A stretch of 64,000 nt of DNA from Vreelandella neptunia (GCF_022489065.1 NZ_JAKVTW010000021.1:1-64000), one strand, 5' to 3'; shown: positions 1 through 9,706, numbered from the stretch's first letter. Translations and numbers: made by a program. The notes: generated from the sequence alone by a model not told the origin.

Positions 1-2
1 CA

Positions 3-539
3 CAAACCTTATCAAACTTTGCATGCTGGCAGCGTAAACATCCTCATTTATTTCTGTCGCTTAATCTGTCTGCCCAAGACATTCAGGAACCCATCTTTTT
101 AGACCATTTAGAATCATTATTGGCATATCACTGCTTAAACCCAAACAATATTGTGCTAGAAATAACAGAATCCGAACTGCTTTTTGACTGGCAGCAGGCC
201 CGTAACTTACTTCGCCAACTAAAAGACTTAGGTGTTCGTCTAGCAATAGATGACTTTGGCACCGGCTATAGCTCACTAAGTTATTTACAGCGCATTGATG
301 CCGACAAGTTAAAAATAGACCGGAGCTTCATACATCATTGGTCCCAGACCGGCGACGCTCGCTTACTTCAAACCATGGTGCAGTTAGGAAAGACGATGAA
401 CATGAGAGTCATCGCAGAAGGTGTAGAGAAAACAGAAGAGCTAGAATTTTTACAGCAACTGGACTGTGATCAGTACCAAGGCTTTTTAGCCGCCAAGCCC
501 ATGCTGGCAGAAGAAATAGAACGCACACAGTGCATTTAA
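3..539 (+). CDS. EAL-domain c-di-GMP phosphodiesterase, C-terminal part (5' end outside window)
   Basis: The frame is open from base 3, so the window holds only the end of a longer protein. It shows most of an EAL phosphodiesterase domain, which hydrolyses cyclic di-GMP. Visible motifs are LNLSAQD, the LEITES strand with a catalytic glutamate, the metal-binding IDDFGTGYSSL loop, KIDRSFI with the conserved lysine, and VIAEGVE. The last motif reads QGFLAAKP where QGYLFGRP is usual. The metal-binding and catalytic residues that can be seen are intact, so an active enzyme is likely. The N-terminal sensor or GGDEF part is not visible. It ends facing a c-di-GMP signalling operon on the other strand, so both loci probably act on the same second messenger. 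Confidence 0.92.
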   Translation, partial: QTLSNFACWQRKHPHLFLSLNLSAQDIQEPIFLDHLESLLAYHCLNPNNIVLEITESELLFDWQQARNLLRQLKDLGVRLAIDDFGTGYSSLSYLQRIDADKLKIDRSFIHHWSQTGDARLLQTMVQLGKTMNMRVIAEGVEKTEELEFLQQLDCDQYQGFLAAKPMLAEEIERTQCI

Positions 540-591
540 TATCTTCTTATTAAAATAATCATGGCCAAATCACATATATACTCATGCTGAT

Positions 592-628
592 AAACGGCCT
601 AGTACGTATTTTAAGCGAAAGGCCGTTT
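592..628. terminator. Hairpin between converging genes
   Basis: Nine-base arms AAACGGCCT and AGGCCGTTT are separated by 19 bases. They lie between the end of the EAL gene and the end of the histidine kinase gene, which converge here. The short T or A runs at each foot make a bidirectional terminator plausible, although the loop is long. Confidence 0.45.
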
Positions 629-660
629 CATTATGGCTAACCAATGAAGCTGATGATAGC

Positions 661-3645
661 TCACCTCAATAATCGAGATGAGCGAATACGTGAACTGATA
701 ACCTCTACTAACCTATCCGTCGATAGCCGAGACTTAAGTAAAACAGCTTCTACCTGACCGTGCTGTTGGTTAGTCATATCGGCTCCGGATAGAATGACTA
801 CTTTTGCTTCAGGTTGACACGCGCGGATATCAGGAACAAGCTCCCACCCAGACCCATCCGGAAGCTCTATATCGAGCAATACGACGTCAAACGCTTGCTG
901 TTTCAGACATATGCGAGCATTTCCCAGTGTATGAGCCACCTCAAACTCAAAGCGCTCACCTGCCATGGCAGAGACTACTTCGTGCAAGTCCAGGTCGTCT
1001 TCAACATGGAGTATCCGAGGATGGTCTTGGCGGCTAGCTGACAACTGCCGATTAACTATATCGATTAACTTATACTTATCGATAGGTTTCGCTAACCAAT
1101 CAATATTGTCAGAATCACCTTTAATCGCTAAGCGCCCCTGCTCTACCTTGGCTGAGATCACGACGATTGGTATGTCAGCCGTGCTGGGTTGCTCACGTAA
1201 TATGCGAATAATATCCAGCCCAGAGGTATCTGGGAGCAATAAATCTAGACTAACAAGATCATAATGTGTCTTGTGCAGGCTGTTCAGGGCATCTTTACCA
1301 TTTAAGGCAACATCAACTTGATACCCTGCTTGATTAAGCATAATGCTTAACAGATAGGCAACATCTTCATCATCTTCAACAACCAAGATACGGGGAGATT
1401 GACTATATTCAGTAGCATTCGCCTTTAGTAAAGAGGTTTCCAACGCCGTTTGAACTAAAGGTAACTCAAAGAAGAAGCGTGAGCCTTTACCTTCGTCAGA
1501 CTCAAAATTAATCCGCCCGCCCATATGCTCGACCAACTCTCGCGTAATGGCCAAACCAAGCCCAGTACCATCTTTAGCGCGAGTATCTGAAGAATCTGCT
1601 TGAGCAAAGCGCTGGAAAATTTTCTCGCGAAATGCATCTGTGATGCCGGGACCATTATCTATCACGCTGACGATTATCGTTTTATCTGACACTTCAACAG
1701 CAAGTGTTACCTCGTCGCCATCCGGTGAAAACTTGATCGCATTGGATAAAAGATTGGCGAGAACTTGCGATAACCGCTGAGGATCAACAATGACAAGTGC
1801 CTCTAATGCGTCGTCGCCACATGCCAATGAAAGCGTCACGCTCCTATCGCTTCCATAGCTGCGATTAGACTCCAGCGCCTGTTCAATCAACGGCATCAAA
1901 GGCTGCACTTGCATGTCAAAATGCAGTTTGCCTGCCGCAATCTTTTCGATGTCCAGTAAATCATTGATCAAGTGAGCTAAACGCTTGCTATTACGATGGG
2001 CAGTCGTCAGTAGCTTTTGTACTTTTTCAGGCAGCTCACCCAACGCTCCTCCCATTATCAAGCCTAGAGCACCCGAAATAGAGGTTAATGGAGTACGAAG
2101 TTCATGGCTTACGGTAGAAATAAACTCATTTTTCATCTTATCCGCTTGTTTTTGCTCGGTAATGTCTTCAGCAATATTCAGATAGCCACTGATTTCACCG
2201 GTACTATCACGCATGGGAGTCACGACAAGAGATACTGGCAAATAGTGGCTATCCTTGTGGACATACGTCCACTCGCGCGTTTCTGAGCCGACTTGTTCGG
2301 CTTTTTCCACAAACACTCTAAAGCCCTCAATGGGTTTGCCTAGCTCAGCACTTAGCTGTGCAGACCGCACTTCCAGCTCATCTTTCAGGTGCAATATCGC
2401 CGGGGTCTGCTTGCCCAACACATCTGTTTTGCTATAGCCCAGCATATTCTCGGCACCTTTATTAAAGGCGGTGATAATGCCGACAGTATCAGTAGCAATA
2501 ATGGCGACTTCAGATGCAGCTTCAAGTATATTAGATAAAAAACGTTCAGCTTCGCGAATCGCATCATCTGCCACTTTTCGCTCATTCGCTAAACGGTTCA
2601 TAGCACGAGCGAGCGCACGTACTTCAGGGCCGCCTTGTTCGCGGAAATCGCTATCAAACCGAGCATCATCGGCCATGTGATCAATGCGATGTGTGATTCG
2701 CTCGATGGGGCGCGTCAAACTTTGCGCAATCCATGCCCCCGGCAGTCCAACGAGCGCCATGGCAATCAGTGCGATTAGCAGAAACTGTCGGAACGCTGCT
2801 TTGGCAGGCGCGATGGCGTCACTGTAAGGCAGAGCTCGTAGCACAATCCACCCTATAGAATCCAATTGTTGGCTGGCCACCAGGTATTGCTGTTGCTGAT
2901 ACTCAACAAATGTACCGGCAGGGCTGAGCGACAGTGCAGCGTCTACTAGAGCGTCCTCACCATTCTCAGGTAGCGGCTCGGGTGTGTCGAACCGCTCCCG
3001 CATGGAGACAAACAGGCGGTGTCGCGGGTCAAGAATCAAGGTGATAGTACTAGATTCGTCCTCAGCCCAGTTTCCCGAGTCGATAAGCGGGGTGTTTGCG
3101 AGATCCACTATTCCGGCTGCATATCCAATAACATCATCATTGGAAGACAGAATGGGTTGCACATATGAGATCAGTGGCAACCCTGTGGTACGCCCCATTA
3201 TTGGCTCTGAAACTACCGCTTCTTTGGTTTGCTGGGCGCGCTGGATATGAGGACGGTCGGCATAGTTAGTACCTATACGCCCTGGCACATGACGGTTTTC
3301 TGCGATAGCAGTGCCATCACCATCAAAAATCAACAAACCATCCGAAAACAGTTCACTGGCCACAGAAGGCTGCTGCAGTAGCGATTGCAGTGCTTGCTGA
3401 CTACGTAGCTGCCCACTATCGGTCAGTAGGCGTGTTGCAAACGCTTCTAGGGCAAGCGTCCGCTGCTGCTGTGATAATTCAAGCTCAAACGCTAGTCGGT
3501 TTATTTCGGCTGTTTCACGCTCTGCCATGATGGTTTCATAATTGGCCACCATCAGTTGGTGAACCGTCACCAATATTCCGCCGACTAAAATACCACTCAT
3601 GACTATCACAAGTAGAACAATACGAACGCTCAATGGTAGTTTCAC
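661..3645 (-). CDS. Membrane hybrid sensor histidine kinase with two receiver domains
   Basis: 994 residues, starting with GTG at 3645 inside a 4-base overlap (GTGA) with the upstream kinase gene. Domain order: TM helix about 8-30; periplasmic sensor of the dCache type about 31-285 (NYADRPHIQRA and SYVQPI segments); TM helix about 286-308; HAMP to about 360; PAS about 370-495; HisKA with the phospho-acceptor in STVSHELRTPL; HATPase with N box NLLSNAIKFS and G boxes DNGPGI and GTGLGLAI; REC1 about 750-868 (SLDLLLPD); REC2 about 878-990 (LLDIELPD). It should autophosphorylate on sensing a periplasmic ligand and pass phosphate through its receivers to the Hpt or receiver proteins of the same operon. 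The ligand is unknown. It is the last gene of the four-gene operon. Confidence 0.93.
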   Translation of the reverse strand: MKLPLSVRIVLLVIVMSGILVGGILVTVHQLMVANYETIMAERETAEINRLAFELELSQQQRTLALEAFATRLLTDSGQLRSQQALQSLLQQPSVASELFSDGLLIFDGDGTAIAENRHVPGRIGTNYADRPHIQRAQQTKEAVVSEPIMGRTTGLPLISYVQPILSSNDDVIGYAAGIVDLANTPLIDSGNWAEDESSTITLILDPRHRLFVSMRERFDTPEPLPENGEDALVDAALSLSPAGTFVEYQQQQYLVASQQLDSIGWIVLRALPYSDAIAPAKAAFRQFLLIALIAMALVGLPGAWIAQSLTRPIERITHRIDHMADDARFDSDFREQGGPEVRALARAMNRLANERKVADDAIREAERFLSNILEAASEVAIIATDTVGIITAFNKGAENMLGYSKTDVLGKQTPAILHLKDELEVRSAQLSAELGKPIEGFRVFVEKAEQVGSETREWTYVHKDSHYLPVSLVVTPMRDSTGEISGYLNIAEDITEQKQADKMKNEFISTVSHELRTPLTSISGALGLIMGGALGELPEKVQKLLTTAHRNSKRLAHLINDLLDIEKIAAGKLHFDMQVQPLMPLIEQALESNRSYGSDRSVTLSLACGDDALEALVIVDPQRLSQVLANLLSNAIKFSPDGDEVTLAVEVSDKTIIVSVIDNGPGITDAFREKIFQRFAQADSSDTRAKDGTGLGLAITRELVEHMGGRINFESDEGKGSRFFFELPLVQTALETSLLKANATEYSQSPRILVVEDDEDVAYLLSIMLNQAGYQVDVALNGKDALNSLHKTHYDLVSLDLLLPDTSGLDIIRILREQPSTADIPIVVISAKVEQGRLAIKGDSDNIDWLAKPIDKYKLIDIVNRQLSASRQDHPRILHVEDDLDLHEVVSAMAGERFEFEVAHTLGNARICLKQQAFDVVLLDIELPDGSGWELVPDIRACQPEAKVVILSGADMTNQQHGQVEAVLLKSRLSTDRLVEVISSRIRSSRLLR

Positions 3646-6509
3646 GATGGGTATTCCCTAGGCAACAAAATAAAAAAGTTAGCTCCCCCGCCCACCGCAT
3701 TGCGGTAGCCAACTTCTCCGCCCATCTGCTGGCAGATTTCTTGGCTGATTGCTAAACCCAGACCGGTACCCGGTAGTTTTCGAGTATCGCTGCCATCCGC
3801 TTGAGCAAAACGCTGAAAGAGCCGATCGCGAAACGCCGGATCAATGCCTGGCCCGTAATCACGCACAGAAATCTCGATGGAGCTCTCAGTCGATGAAATA
3901 TCTAGCTCAACCGACTTTCCTTGCGGTGAAAACTTGATCGCGTTGGACAGCAAGTTCGTGAGAGCTTGTATCAAGCGAGGGCCATCCACATTACCCCATA
4001 TGGGAGGCCAAGCACTGGAGACCTGAATCATCACTTGATGCTGCTCGCTATAGCCTTGCAAAACGTCAACGGTTTCATTTAACAAAGGGGCTAGCCGTTG
4101 AACATTTAAGTGCATCGGCATTTTACCAGCCACCAGTTTTTCCATATCCAGCAAGTCGTTAATCAACGCCGTTAAGCGCTGGGCGTTGCGTTCTGCGGTA
4201 TTAATAAGCGACTGAGCTTTATCAGGTAGGATACCCGCAGCACCGCCCCTCACAAGGCCGAGCGAGCCCTTGATCGATGTCAAGGGCGTACGAAGTTCAT
4301 GACTGACGGTAGAAATAAACTGATCTTTCATTTGATCCAGCTTGTGGCGTTCAGTGATGTCCTCAACTAATGACCAAATCACTTGCCGGCCATCTTGCTC
4401 TTGGCTCAGCATACCCTGTAAACGCACCGGATAACGACTGCCATCTTTGCGGATATATTCCTTCTCGAAAGGGCCGTAGCGGCCTGTGGCTATTAAGCTA
4501 GCAAGTGCCTTTTCTTCTTCAGGCTTATATTCTTTTGGTGTGACATCCCAATAGCTAAGCGATACAAACTCATCGCGGGTATAACCCGTTGGGGCAATTA
4601 ATGCATCGTTTAAATCAATAAAGCGCCCAGTTGCAAAATCATTCAGTGCGATGCCTATGGGGGAAAACTCAAAGAGCCCCCTTAACCGTGTTTCGTTGTT
4701 TTCCAAGGCCAGACGTGCCTGCTCCCACTCATGAATATCATGCAGGTAGCCATGCCATAAGATACTCCCGTCCATAAGGCGCTCAGGCTTGGCATGGCCC
4801 ATTATCCAGCGATAGCCATTACCTTGACACTGCACACGATACGTCGCCTTCCAATAGGCCAGCGTGCTAGCTGAGTGTTCTATCGATGCACTGACGGCTT
4901 CCAAATCTTCAGGGTGAATCCGCTCATAGGCTGGGGCGGCATCTTCAGCAGCCTGTGTTGGAGTAAGGCCGTAAAAATCCTCAATTTGAGGAGAACTAAA
5001 GGGGAATGTAGTGCGGCCGTCCGCGAAACGTCGAAATTGATAGGTCACACCGGGCAGTTGCGCCGTTAACTTGATGAGACGCTCGTTATGGATATTGTTG
5101 GCTAGCAGGTCGGACAACCAGCGCGCCAGTAAGCGTATAAAAAACTTTTCGCTATCATCATAATTTTCAACGCGTGCTTTGCTGGCCGAAAAATTCAGCG
5201 TGCCAAAGGCTTGGCCTTCTACCTCAATGACAATGCCTGTATATGCGCCTAACGGATTTGCCTGATAGCAGGGATGGCGTTTGAATTCACTGAGTTCAAC
5301 ATTCGCAATGAACAGTTCACGCTCCTCAGCAGAGTCGGCAGAAAAAATAAAGTGGCACCATGTGTGCTCCAACATAAATTGCTGACCTGGGATTAATGCA
5401 GCACTTGCTGCGGCCTCCATCCAGCGCACCGTATAGACGTCACCCTCGATCTGACTAAGAATTGCCAGGTCCACTTGCAGGTATTGCCTTGCCGTCGCAA
5501 GGGCGTGGTTGATTTTCCCATCCAGCGTATCTTGCGAGGAAAACACGATGTCGTTAAGCAGCACCAATGCATCGTGGTGTTTTTTAAGTTGGCTTACCGT
5601 GTTCTGTTCGCGGGTAATGTCGACAATGAAACCTTCTCGAACCATCGGATGTTGAACATCGCCTAGAACGCTCTGGCCCCGCTCTTCCACCCAGCGCCAT
5701 GTGCCATCTCGATGCTGGATACGATACTCAAGATGCCAACCGACCTCGTTGGCAATCGCTGTCTGTACCACCTCCTCCACCGCTGGCGCATCGTCGGGGT
5801 GGATTAAGTCTGCGTAACAGACGCTTTTATTACCGACCAGCTCGTCTGCCTCATAACCACTGACCCGGTCGACCTGCCCACTAATGTAAAGCATGGTCCA
5901 GTGCTCATCGTGTAAGCAGCGGTAGGTCACCCCAGGCATGTTATTAATCAGAGAGGCCATGTGATCGCGGCTAGCAATCAGTTCAGATTCTAGTGCTGAA
6001 TATGATGTTTGGCTGATTTCGTCAGCTTGTATCAGCTCCTCCACCGTCGCCGCCAGGTCACCAAGCATATCAACTTGCTCAGCAGATAAGGTCCTTGGCT
6101 GTGTATCAATCAGACAAAGAGTGCCAATCCGATAACCGTCGACGGTGTGCAAAGGAGCACCGGCGTAGAAACGAATATTAGGAGCGCCAGACACTAAGGG
6201 GTTGTCGGCAAAACGCGCATCGTCTAGGGCATTTTCCACAATTAATGTTGAATCGGACAGAATAGCGTGTCCACAGAAAGAAATGTTGCGCGGTGTTTCT
6301 TTCGCCTCAAGCCCTTGGCATGATTTAAACCACTGCCGGTTCTGGTCAATTAACGATACCAGGGCAATGGGCACTGAAAACATATGGCGAGCGATGCGTG
6401 TAATGCGGTCGAAACGTGCTTCATGATCACTATTAAGCAACCCTGTTTTGTTCAGTGCACACTGGCGCTCAGTTTCATTTTCCGGGATCAGTGGTGCCTT
6501 CATGTTCAA
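3642..6509 (-). CDS. Cytoplasmic multi-sensor histidine kinase (GAF-PAS-GAF-PAS-PAS)
   Basis: 955 residues without a membrane segment. Order: N-terminal GAF about 20-170 (SFCGHAIL, FYAGAPL, GTLCLID); PAS with PAC about 190-305 (RWVEERGQ); a second GAF-like region about 315-470; PAS about 480-600; PAS about 605-725; HisKA with STVSHELRTPLTSI; HATPase with NLLSNAIKFS, DYGPGID and GTGLGLAISQ. There is no receiver domain, so phosphate must go to another protein, most simply the receiver protein at 8175-8564 or the receivers of the GGDEF protein. The start at 6509 has GAGG seven bases upstream. The gap to the upstream gene is 26 bp and the downstream kinase overlaps by 4 bp, so all are co-transcribed. 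The signal sensed is not evident. Confidence 0.92.
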   Translation of the reverse strand: MNMKAPLIPENETERQCALNKTGLLNSDHEARFDRITRIARHMFSVPIALVSLIDQNRQWFKSCQGLEAKETPRNISFCGHAILSDSTLIVENALDDARFADNPLVSGAPNIRFYAGAPLHTVDGYRIGTLCLIDTQPRTLSAEQVDMLGDLAATVEELIQADEISQTSYSALESELIASRDHMASLINNMPGVTYRCLHDEHWTMLYISGQVDRVSGYEADELVGNKSVCYADLIHPDDAPAVEEVVQTAIANEVGWHLEYRIQHRDGTWRWVEERGQSVLGDVQHPMVREGFIVDITREQNTVSQLKKHHDALVLLNDIVFSSQDTLDGKINHALATARQYLQVDLAILSQIEGDVYTVRWMEAAASAALIPGQQFMLEHTWCHFIFSADSAEERELFIANVELSEFKRHPCYQANPLGAYTGIVIEVEGQAFGTLNFSASKARVENYDDSEKFFIRLLARWLSDLLANNIHNERLIKLTAQLPGVTYQFRRFADGRTTFPFSSPQIEDFYGLTPTQAAEDAAPAYERIHPEDLEAVSASIEHSASTLAYWKATYRVQCQGNGYRWIMGHAKPERLMDGSILWHGYLHDIHEWEQARLALENNETRLRGLFEFSPIGIALNDFATGRFIDLNDALIAPTGYTRDEFVSLSYWDVTPKEYKPEEEKALASLIATGRYGPFEKEYIRKDGSRYPVRLQGMLSQEQDGRQVIWSLVEDITERHKLDQMKDQFISTVSHELRTPLTSIKGSLGLVRGGAAGILPDKAQSLINTAERNAQRLTALINDLLDMEKLVAGKMPMHLNVQRLAPLLNETVDVLQGYSEQHQVMIQVSSAWPPIWGNVDGPRLIQALTNLLSNAIKFSPQGKSVELDISSTESSIEISVRDYGPGIDPAFRDRLFQRFAQADGSDTRKLPGTGLGLAISQEICQQMGGEVGYRNAVGGGANFFILLPREYPS

Positions 6510-6535
6510 CCTCAGCTGTCACATCGCTCTCGGTG

Positions 6536-8182
6536 CTAATCTACCGCTAAACAGACGCGGTTACGGCCGCTGTTCTTGGCTTGATATAGCGCTTGGTCGG
6601 CCCGGTTAAGCAGCGACTCGGCGGTATCGTCAGGAAAACGCTGGTTGTCTACCACTCCAGCGGACAAGGTGCAGGCGAACTGATTGCTGCCTCCCGTAAA
6701 CTGGATAGCGGCAAAATCTTCGCGAAGGCTGTTCACCATGTTGGCGGCATTGTCAGCAGCACAATCAATCAGTACCAGCGTAAACTCCTCTCCACCATAT
6801 CGGCCTAATTTATCGGTACTCCGGAAACGCTGGCGTAGCAAGGTGCCCAAAGCAGCAATCACTAAATCACCGACTGCATGGCCATGCGTGTCATTAACCG
6901 ACTTGAAATGATCAATATCGAGCATCACCACACAAAAGGTCTGAGGTTTTCGCTGCGCCAGTTGCCACTGGTCCTGCAGAGCCTCCTTGATACTGGCGTG
7001 CTTAAGGAGCCCGGTTAAAGCATCTTTATTTTTGGTGTGCTCTAGTTTGCGTAGCCGCATAACGCGGGCGCGGCACAAGTTGACGAGCAAGTCCTTGTCG
7101 ATGGGCTTTTCCAGAAAGGCATCGCCCCCCCTTAATAACGCTTGCCCGCGCAGTTCGGCATCGGGTTCGGCCGAGAGATATACTATCGGTAGCTGTGACC
7201 AGCGCTCTAGCTGGCCCAGCAAGGCAGCAATTTCTGCGCCGGTAATGCCGGGTAGCCATAGATCCATAAGGATCAGCTCAGGATTGAAATCATTGATAGC
7301 CTCGAACAGAGCGTCGGGACGATTGAACGCTCTGACCTGCATACCCGCGTTTTCCAGTACGTACTCAAGATGCCGTGCTAATTCGACATCATCTTCGACA
7401 ATCATGACCCGCTCTGGCTGGCTATCCTTTGTCTTGATCAGCTGCGCTATGTGAGAAGCAAGCTTAATCATGTCTAGCGGTTTGACGAAATAATTTTGCC
7501 CACCGCTACGCAAAGCATGAAGTCGCGCCGTAAAGCTCTCCTCACTACCCGTAAAGAGAATTGGGCAGGTGTAATCTTTGAGCTGCATACGCCAAAAGGC
7601 CACCGGATCTACGCTGATTACCTGGCGTTGAGTAGCGCGATGGTCAATCAATAGTAAGTCAGGGGGTGAATGTTTCTCTTGCTGGAGCTCCTGGGCATCA
7701 CTGAAATGCCTTACTTGAAAGCCAAAGCTGTGTAGTTGTTGAACCATATATTCTGCCAGCATGGCATCACGCTCTACCAGCCAGATGGAAGGTTCACCAT
7801 CAACATTTTCCAAGCGAGTCGTTTCCATACCCACAACCGCTTTCTTTTTTCTGTCCGCTGCAAGCGTGCTTTGTAATTGCAATACCCAACCCGAGATAGG
7901 GAGTGGCTGCTTAGCGTCTTGCTTCAGAGCCTTTGACACCTGCAACTCGTACTCTCGAGCCTTACGCCCAAGACTTTCAAAGCCAAAAGTCCCAGCAGAG
8001 CCTGCCAACGAGTGTAAGACTGAATGTAATTGCTGAAGTGACTCAGTACACGAGGGATCTGATGCAAGCCGGTCAGCAAGCACGGTAAGTCGCTCGAACT
8101 CAGCTGTAAGACGTTTTGAGTAAGCATCCGAAAGCGTTTTTAAGCGCTTGGCGTAAGCCTGGGAAGAGGTTGAATCAAGCAT
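6536..8182 (-). CDS. Hpt-REC-REC-GGDEF diguanylate cyclase response regulator
   Basis: 548 residues. N-terminal Hpt domain about 1-100 with the phospho-histidine motif LHSLAGSAGTFG; a first receiver-like domain about 125-245 (LLLIDHRA, with unusual acidic-pocket spacing); a second, canonical REC about 255-370 (IVEDDVEL, LILMDLWLPG, K of FLEKPID); then GGDEF about 385-548. The active-site loop is GGEEF, and RSTD five residues before it matches the inhibitory I-site RxxD, so product feedback is expected. An Hpt and a cyclase in one chain allow a phosphorelay to end in c-di-GMP synthesis. It overlaps the upstream receiver gene by 8 bp, which indicates translational coupling. Confidence 0.93.
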   Translation of the reverse strand: MLDSTSSQAYAKRLKTLSDAYSKRLTAEFERLTVLADRLASDPSCTESLQQLHSVLHSLAGSAGTFGFESLGRKAREYELQVSKALKQDAKQPLPISGWVLQLQSTLAADRKKKAVVGMETTRLENVDGEPSIWLVERDAMLAEYMVQQLHSFGFQVRHFSDAQELQQEKHSPPDLLLIDHRATQRQVISVDPVAFWRMQLKDYTCPILFTGSEESFTARLHALRSGGQNYFVKPLDMIKLASHIAQLIKTKDSQPERVMIVEDDVELARHLEYVLENAGMQVRAFNRPDALFEAINDFNPELILMDLWLPGITGAEIAALLGQLERWSQLPIVYLSAEPDAELRGQALLRGGDAFLEKPIDKDLLVNLCRARVMRLRKLEHTKNKDALTGLLKHASIKEALQDQWQLAQRKPQTFCVVMLDIDHFKSVNDTHGHAVGDLVIAALGTLLRQRFRSTDKLGRYGGEEFTLVLIDCAADNAANMVNSLREDFAAIQFTGGSNQFACTLSAGVVDNQRFPDDTAESLLNRADQALYQAKNSGRNRVCLAVD

Positions 8183-8564
8183 GAAACGCTTTCCAGATAG
8201 CGCGAACGTCGTCGGCGAGGGTCATGGGGTCAAAAGGTTTTGCAATAACGTCTATGGCTCCGATTTCTTTATAGCGCGCCACTTCTTCGGGATGCACTTT
8301 TGCGGTCATGAAGGCGACGGCTATAGAGTCACTAATGTGCCCTTTTCGCTTCAATTCCAGTAGGGTGCGGGGGCCGTCCATGCCGGGCATCATAACGTCC
8401 AGCAGAAACATTTGTGGCGCGAAATTTCCCGCTTCACTTAATGCTTGTTCGCCAGACTCGCATACTTTCACAGTTAAGCCACCTACGTCCTCCAGAGCCA
8501 TGGCGGCAATATCGCGAATATCAGGATCGTCTTCGACGTACAAGACTCTTTCAAGTGCGTCCAT
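8175..8564 (-). CDS. Single-domain CheY-like response regulator
   Basis: 129 residues forming one REC domain: acidic pair in LYVEDDPD, phospho-acceptor in FLLDVMMPGMDG, threonine in AFMTAK, lysine in IAKPFDP. There is no output domain, so it acts by protein contact or as a phosphate shuttle. It is the first gene of the operon that continues with the Hpt-REC-REC-GGDEF protein and two kinases. AAGGAG lies eight bases before the ATG. In such operons a lone REC commonly links a kinase to an Hpt protein; that role is an inference here. Confidence 0.92.
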   Translation of the reverse strand: MDALERVLYVEDDPDIRDIAAMALEDVGGLTVKVCESGEQALSEAGNFAPQMFLLDVMMPGMDGPRTLLELKRKGHISDSIAVAFMTAKVHPEEVARYKEIGAIDVIAKPFDPMTLADDVRAIWKAFHA

Positions 8565-8938
8565 AACACGTCTCCTTAAAATTCTTTAATAAGAATACCT
8601 ATATTAGGTCACTGTATAAGCGATATATCAGAAGTGCTATGCTTTTTGCATAATAAGGCCGATTGGCTTTTCTCAACAAATAGAGCAGGTGGTACTCGAT
8701 CCTACCCCTGGCCGAGTGAACACCGGACGCTGCGCGTCATACGGCTACCGCGGACCACCAAGTACTTGATCGCTCGCCATTCAAGGCCTTATTCATAAGG
8801 CCTGCGAGTAATACTGCGGATCTACCTCGCGGTTACCAGTATCCTGCTGATACGACGTGATGAGAGAGTAAGCACTGCCAACCGCCCGCGTTCGGACGAG
8901 GAGCTACGCTTGTAAGTGCCACGACATTGCATTGCAAA
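8565..8938. other. Gene-free stretch with a tight palindrome
   Basis: No convincing gene is present. It holds the promoter side of the signalling operon near 8580-8650. Positions 8784-8803 carry the palindrome AGGCCTTAT-TC-ATAAGGCCT, with nine-base perfect arms around two bases. The tiny spacer suits a dimeric protein site better than an RNA terminator. No tRNA or RNA gene was recognised. Confidence 0.4.
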
Positions 8939-9553
8939 TTACTGGGAAGATGAAACAGCGTCTATGCGCAGGGCTTCCAAGGACAACGCCATGTCCTCGG
9001 CAAGATCATGTACAACAGCGCTGTCTACGTCGCGCTGGGCAAAAGCTCTTAGTCCTATTACCTCGGCCTGCAATCGCCGTCCTAGCCTGCTGGGATCGAG
9101 TCGGGAGTCCAACTCGCCAACCTGCTGAGCAGCAGCAAAGCGATCAATGAAACGCTTTTCCATACCTGCCAGCAACTCCTCTGCTTTGCGCCAAGCCGCC
9201 TGCTCTCGTTCGCCCAATTCCAACAGGCTCTTCACTAACATGCAGGCGCTGTTTGGCAGCTCTTGGTCACAAAGTCCGCCGAGCCGTCGTACATAGGCAG
9301 CCAGGCCTGTCAGCGGTGAGTCGTGAGCGTTTAAAGTACGCTCAAGCTCGGCCAGAGCCAAACGTGCGTAGCGCTCTAGAGCTTCCTGAAACAGCCGGTC
9401 CTTACTACCGAAGGTGGCATAGATACTGCCCGGGCGCATATCTAGGGCTCGCTCCAAGTCTTTCAGCGAAGTGGCATGAAAGCCCTTCCGCCAGAAAAGC
9501 TGTAGAGCCCGCTCTAAGGAGTCATGGCGTTGGTGGAGAGTTGCACGAGGCAT
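8939..9553 (-). CDS. TetR-family transcriptional repressor
   Basis: About 204 residues from the ATG at 9553 (MPRATLHQRHDSLERAL). A longer frame to 9637 exists but would run through the operator repeats, so the shorter start is chosen. The N-terminal helix-turn-helix is clear: ALQLFWRKGFHATSLKDLER, then MRPGSIYATFGSKDRLFQEAL. The C-terminal ligand domain is divergent, as usual. The gene is divergent from the carboxymuconolactone-decarboxylase-like gene, and the shared intergenic region holds three copies of a 16-bp palindrome. It very probably represses itself and that neighbour. The inducer is unknown. Confidence 0.9.
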   Translation of the reverse strand: MPRATLHQRHDSLERALQLFWRKGFHATSLKDLERALDMRPGSIYATFGSKDRLFQEALERYARLALAELERTLNAHDSPLTGLAAYVRRLGGLCDQELPNSACMLVKSLLELGEREQAAWRKAEELLAGMEKRFIDRFAAAQQVGELDSRLDPSRLGRRLQAEVIGLRAFAQRDVDSAVVHDLAEDMALSLEALRIDAVSSSQ

Positions 9554-9602
9554 GATCGAATCCGATTTCACAAGGCCGCTAGAGAAAAGCGGCGTCAACA
9601 AT

Positions 9603-9618
9603 TTGAATGATCGCTCAA
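9603..9618. promoter_or_regulatory. TetR operator copy 1
   Basis: TTGAATGATCGCTCAA, a near-perfect palindrome and one of three related 16-mers between the divergent TetR and CMD-like genes. Confidence 0.75.
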
Positions 9619-9625
9619 TTTTATC

Positions 9626-9641
9626 TTGAACGATCACTCAA
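9626..9641. promoter_or_regulatory. TetR operator copy 2
   Basis: TTGAACGATCACTCAA, starting 23 bases (about two helix turns) after the start of copy 1, so two repressor dimers could sit side by side on the DNA. Confidence 0.75.
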
Positions 9642-9690
9642 GTACAGCTACAGTCGTGTTCGATAAAAGCTATACCTATCACGCCTTTTT

Positions 9691-9706
9691 TTGAGTGATC
9701 ACTCAA
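9691..9706. promoter_or_regulatory. TetR operator copy 3 (perfect palindrome)
   Basis: TTGAGTGATCACTCAA is perfectly palindromic. It lies about 60 bases before the start codon of the CMD-like gene, where bound repressor would block its promoter. Confidence 0.8.

Noticed and set aside
7761..8036. Plus-strand open frames inside the signalling operon
   Set aside because: Serine/arginine-rich products typical of shadows of a well-supported gene on the other strand.
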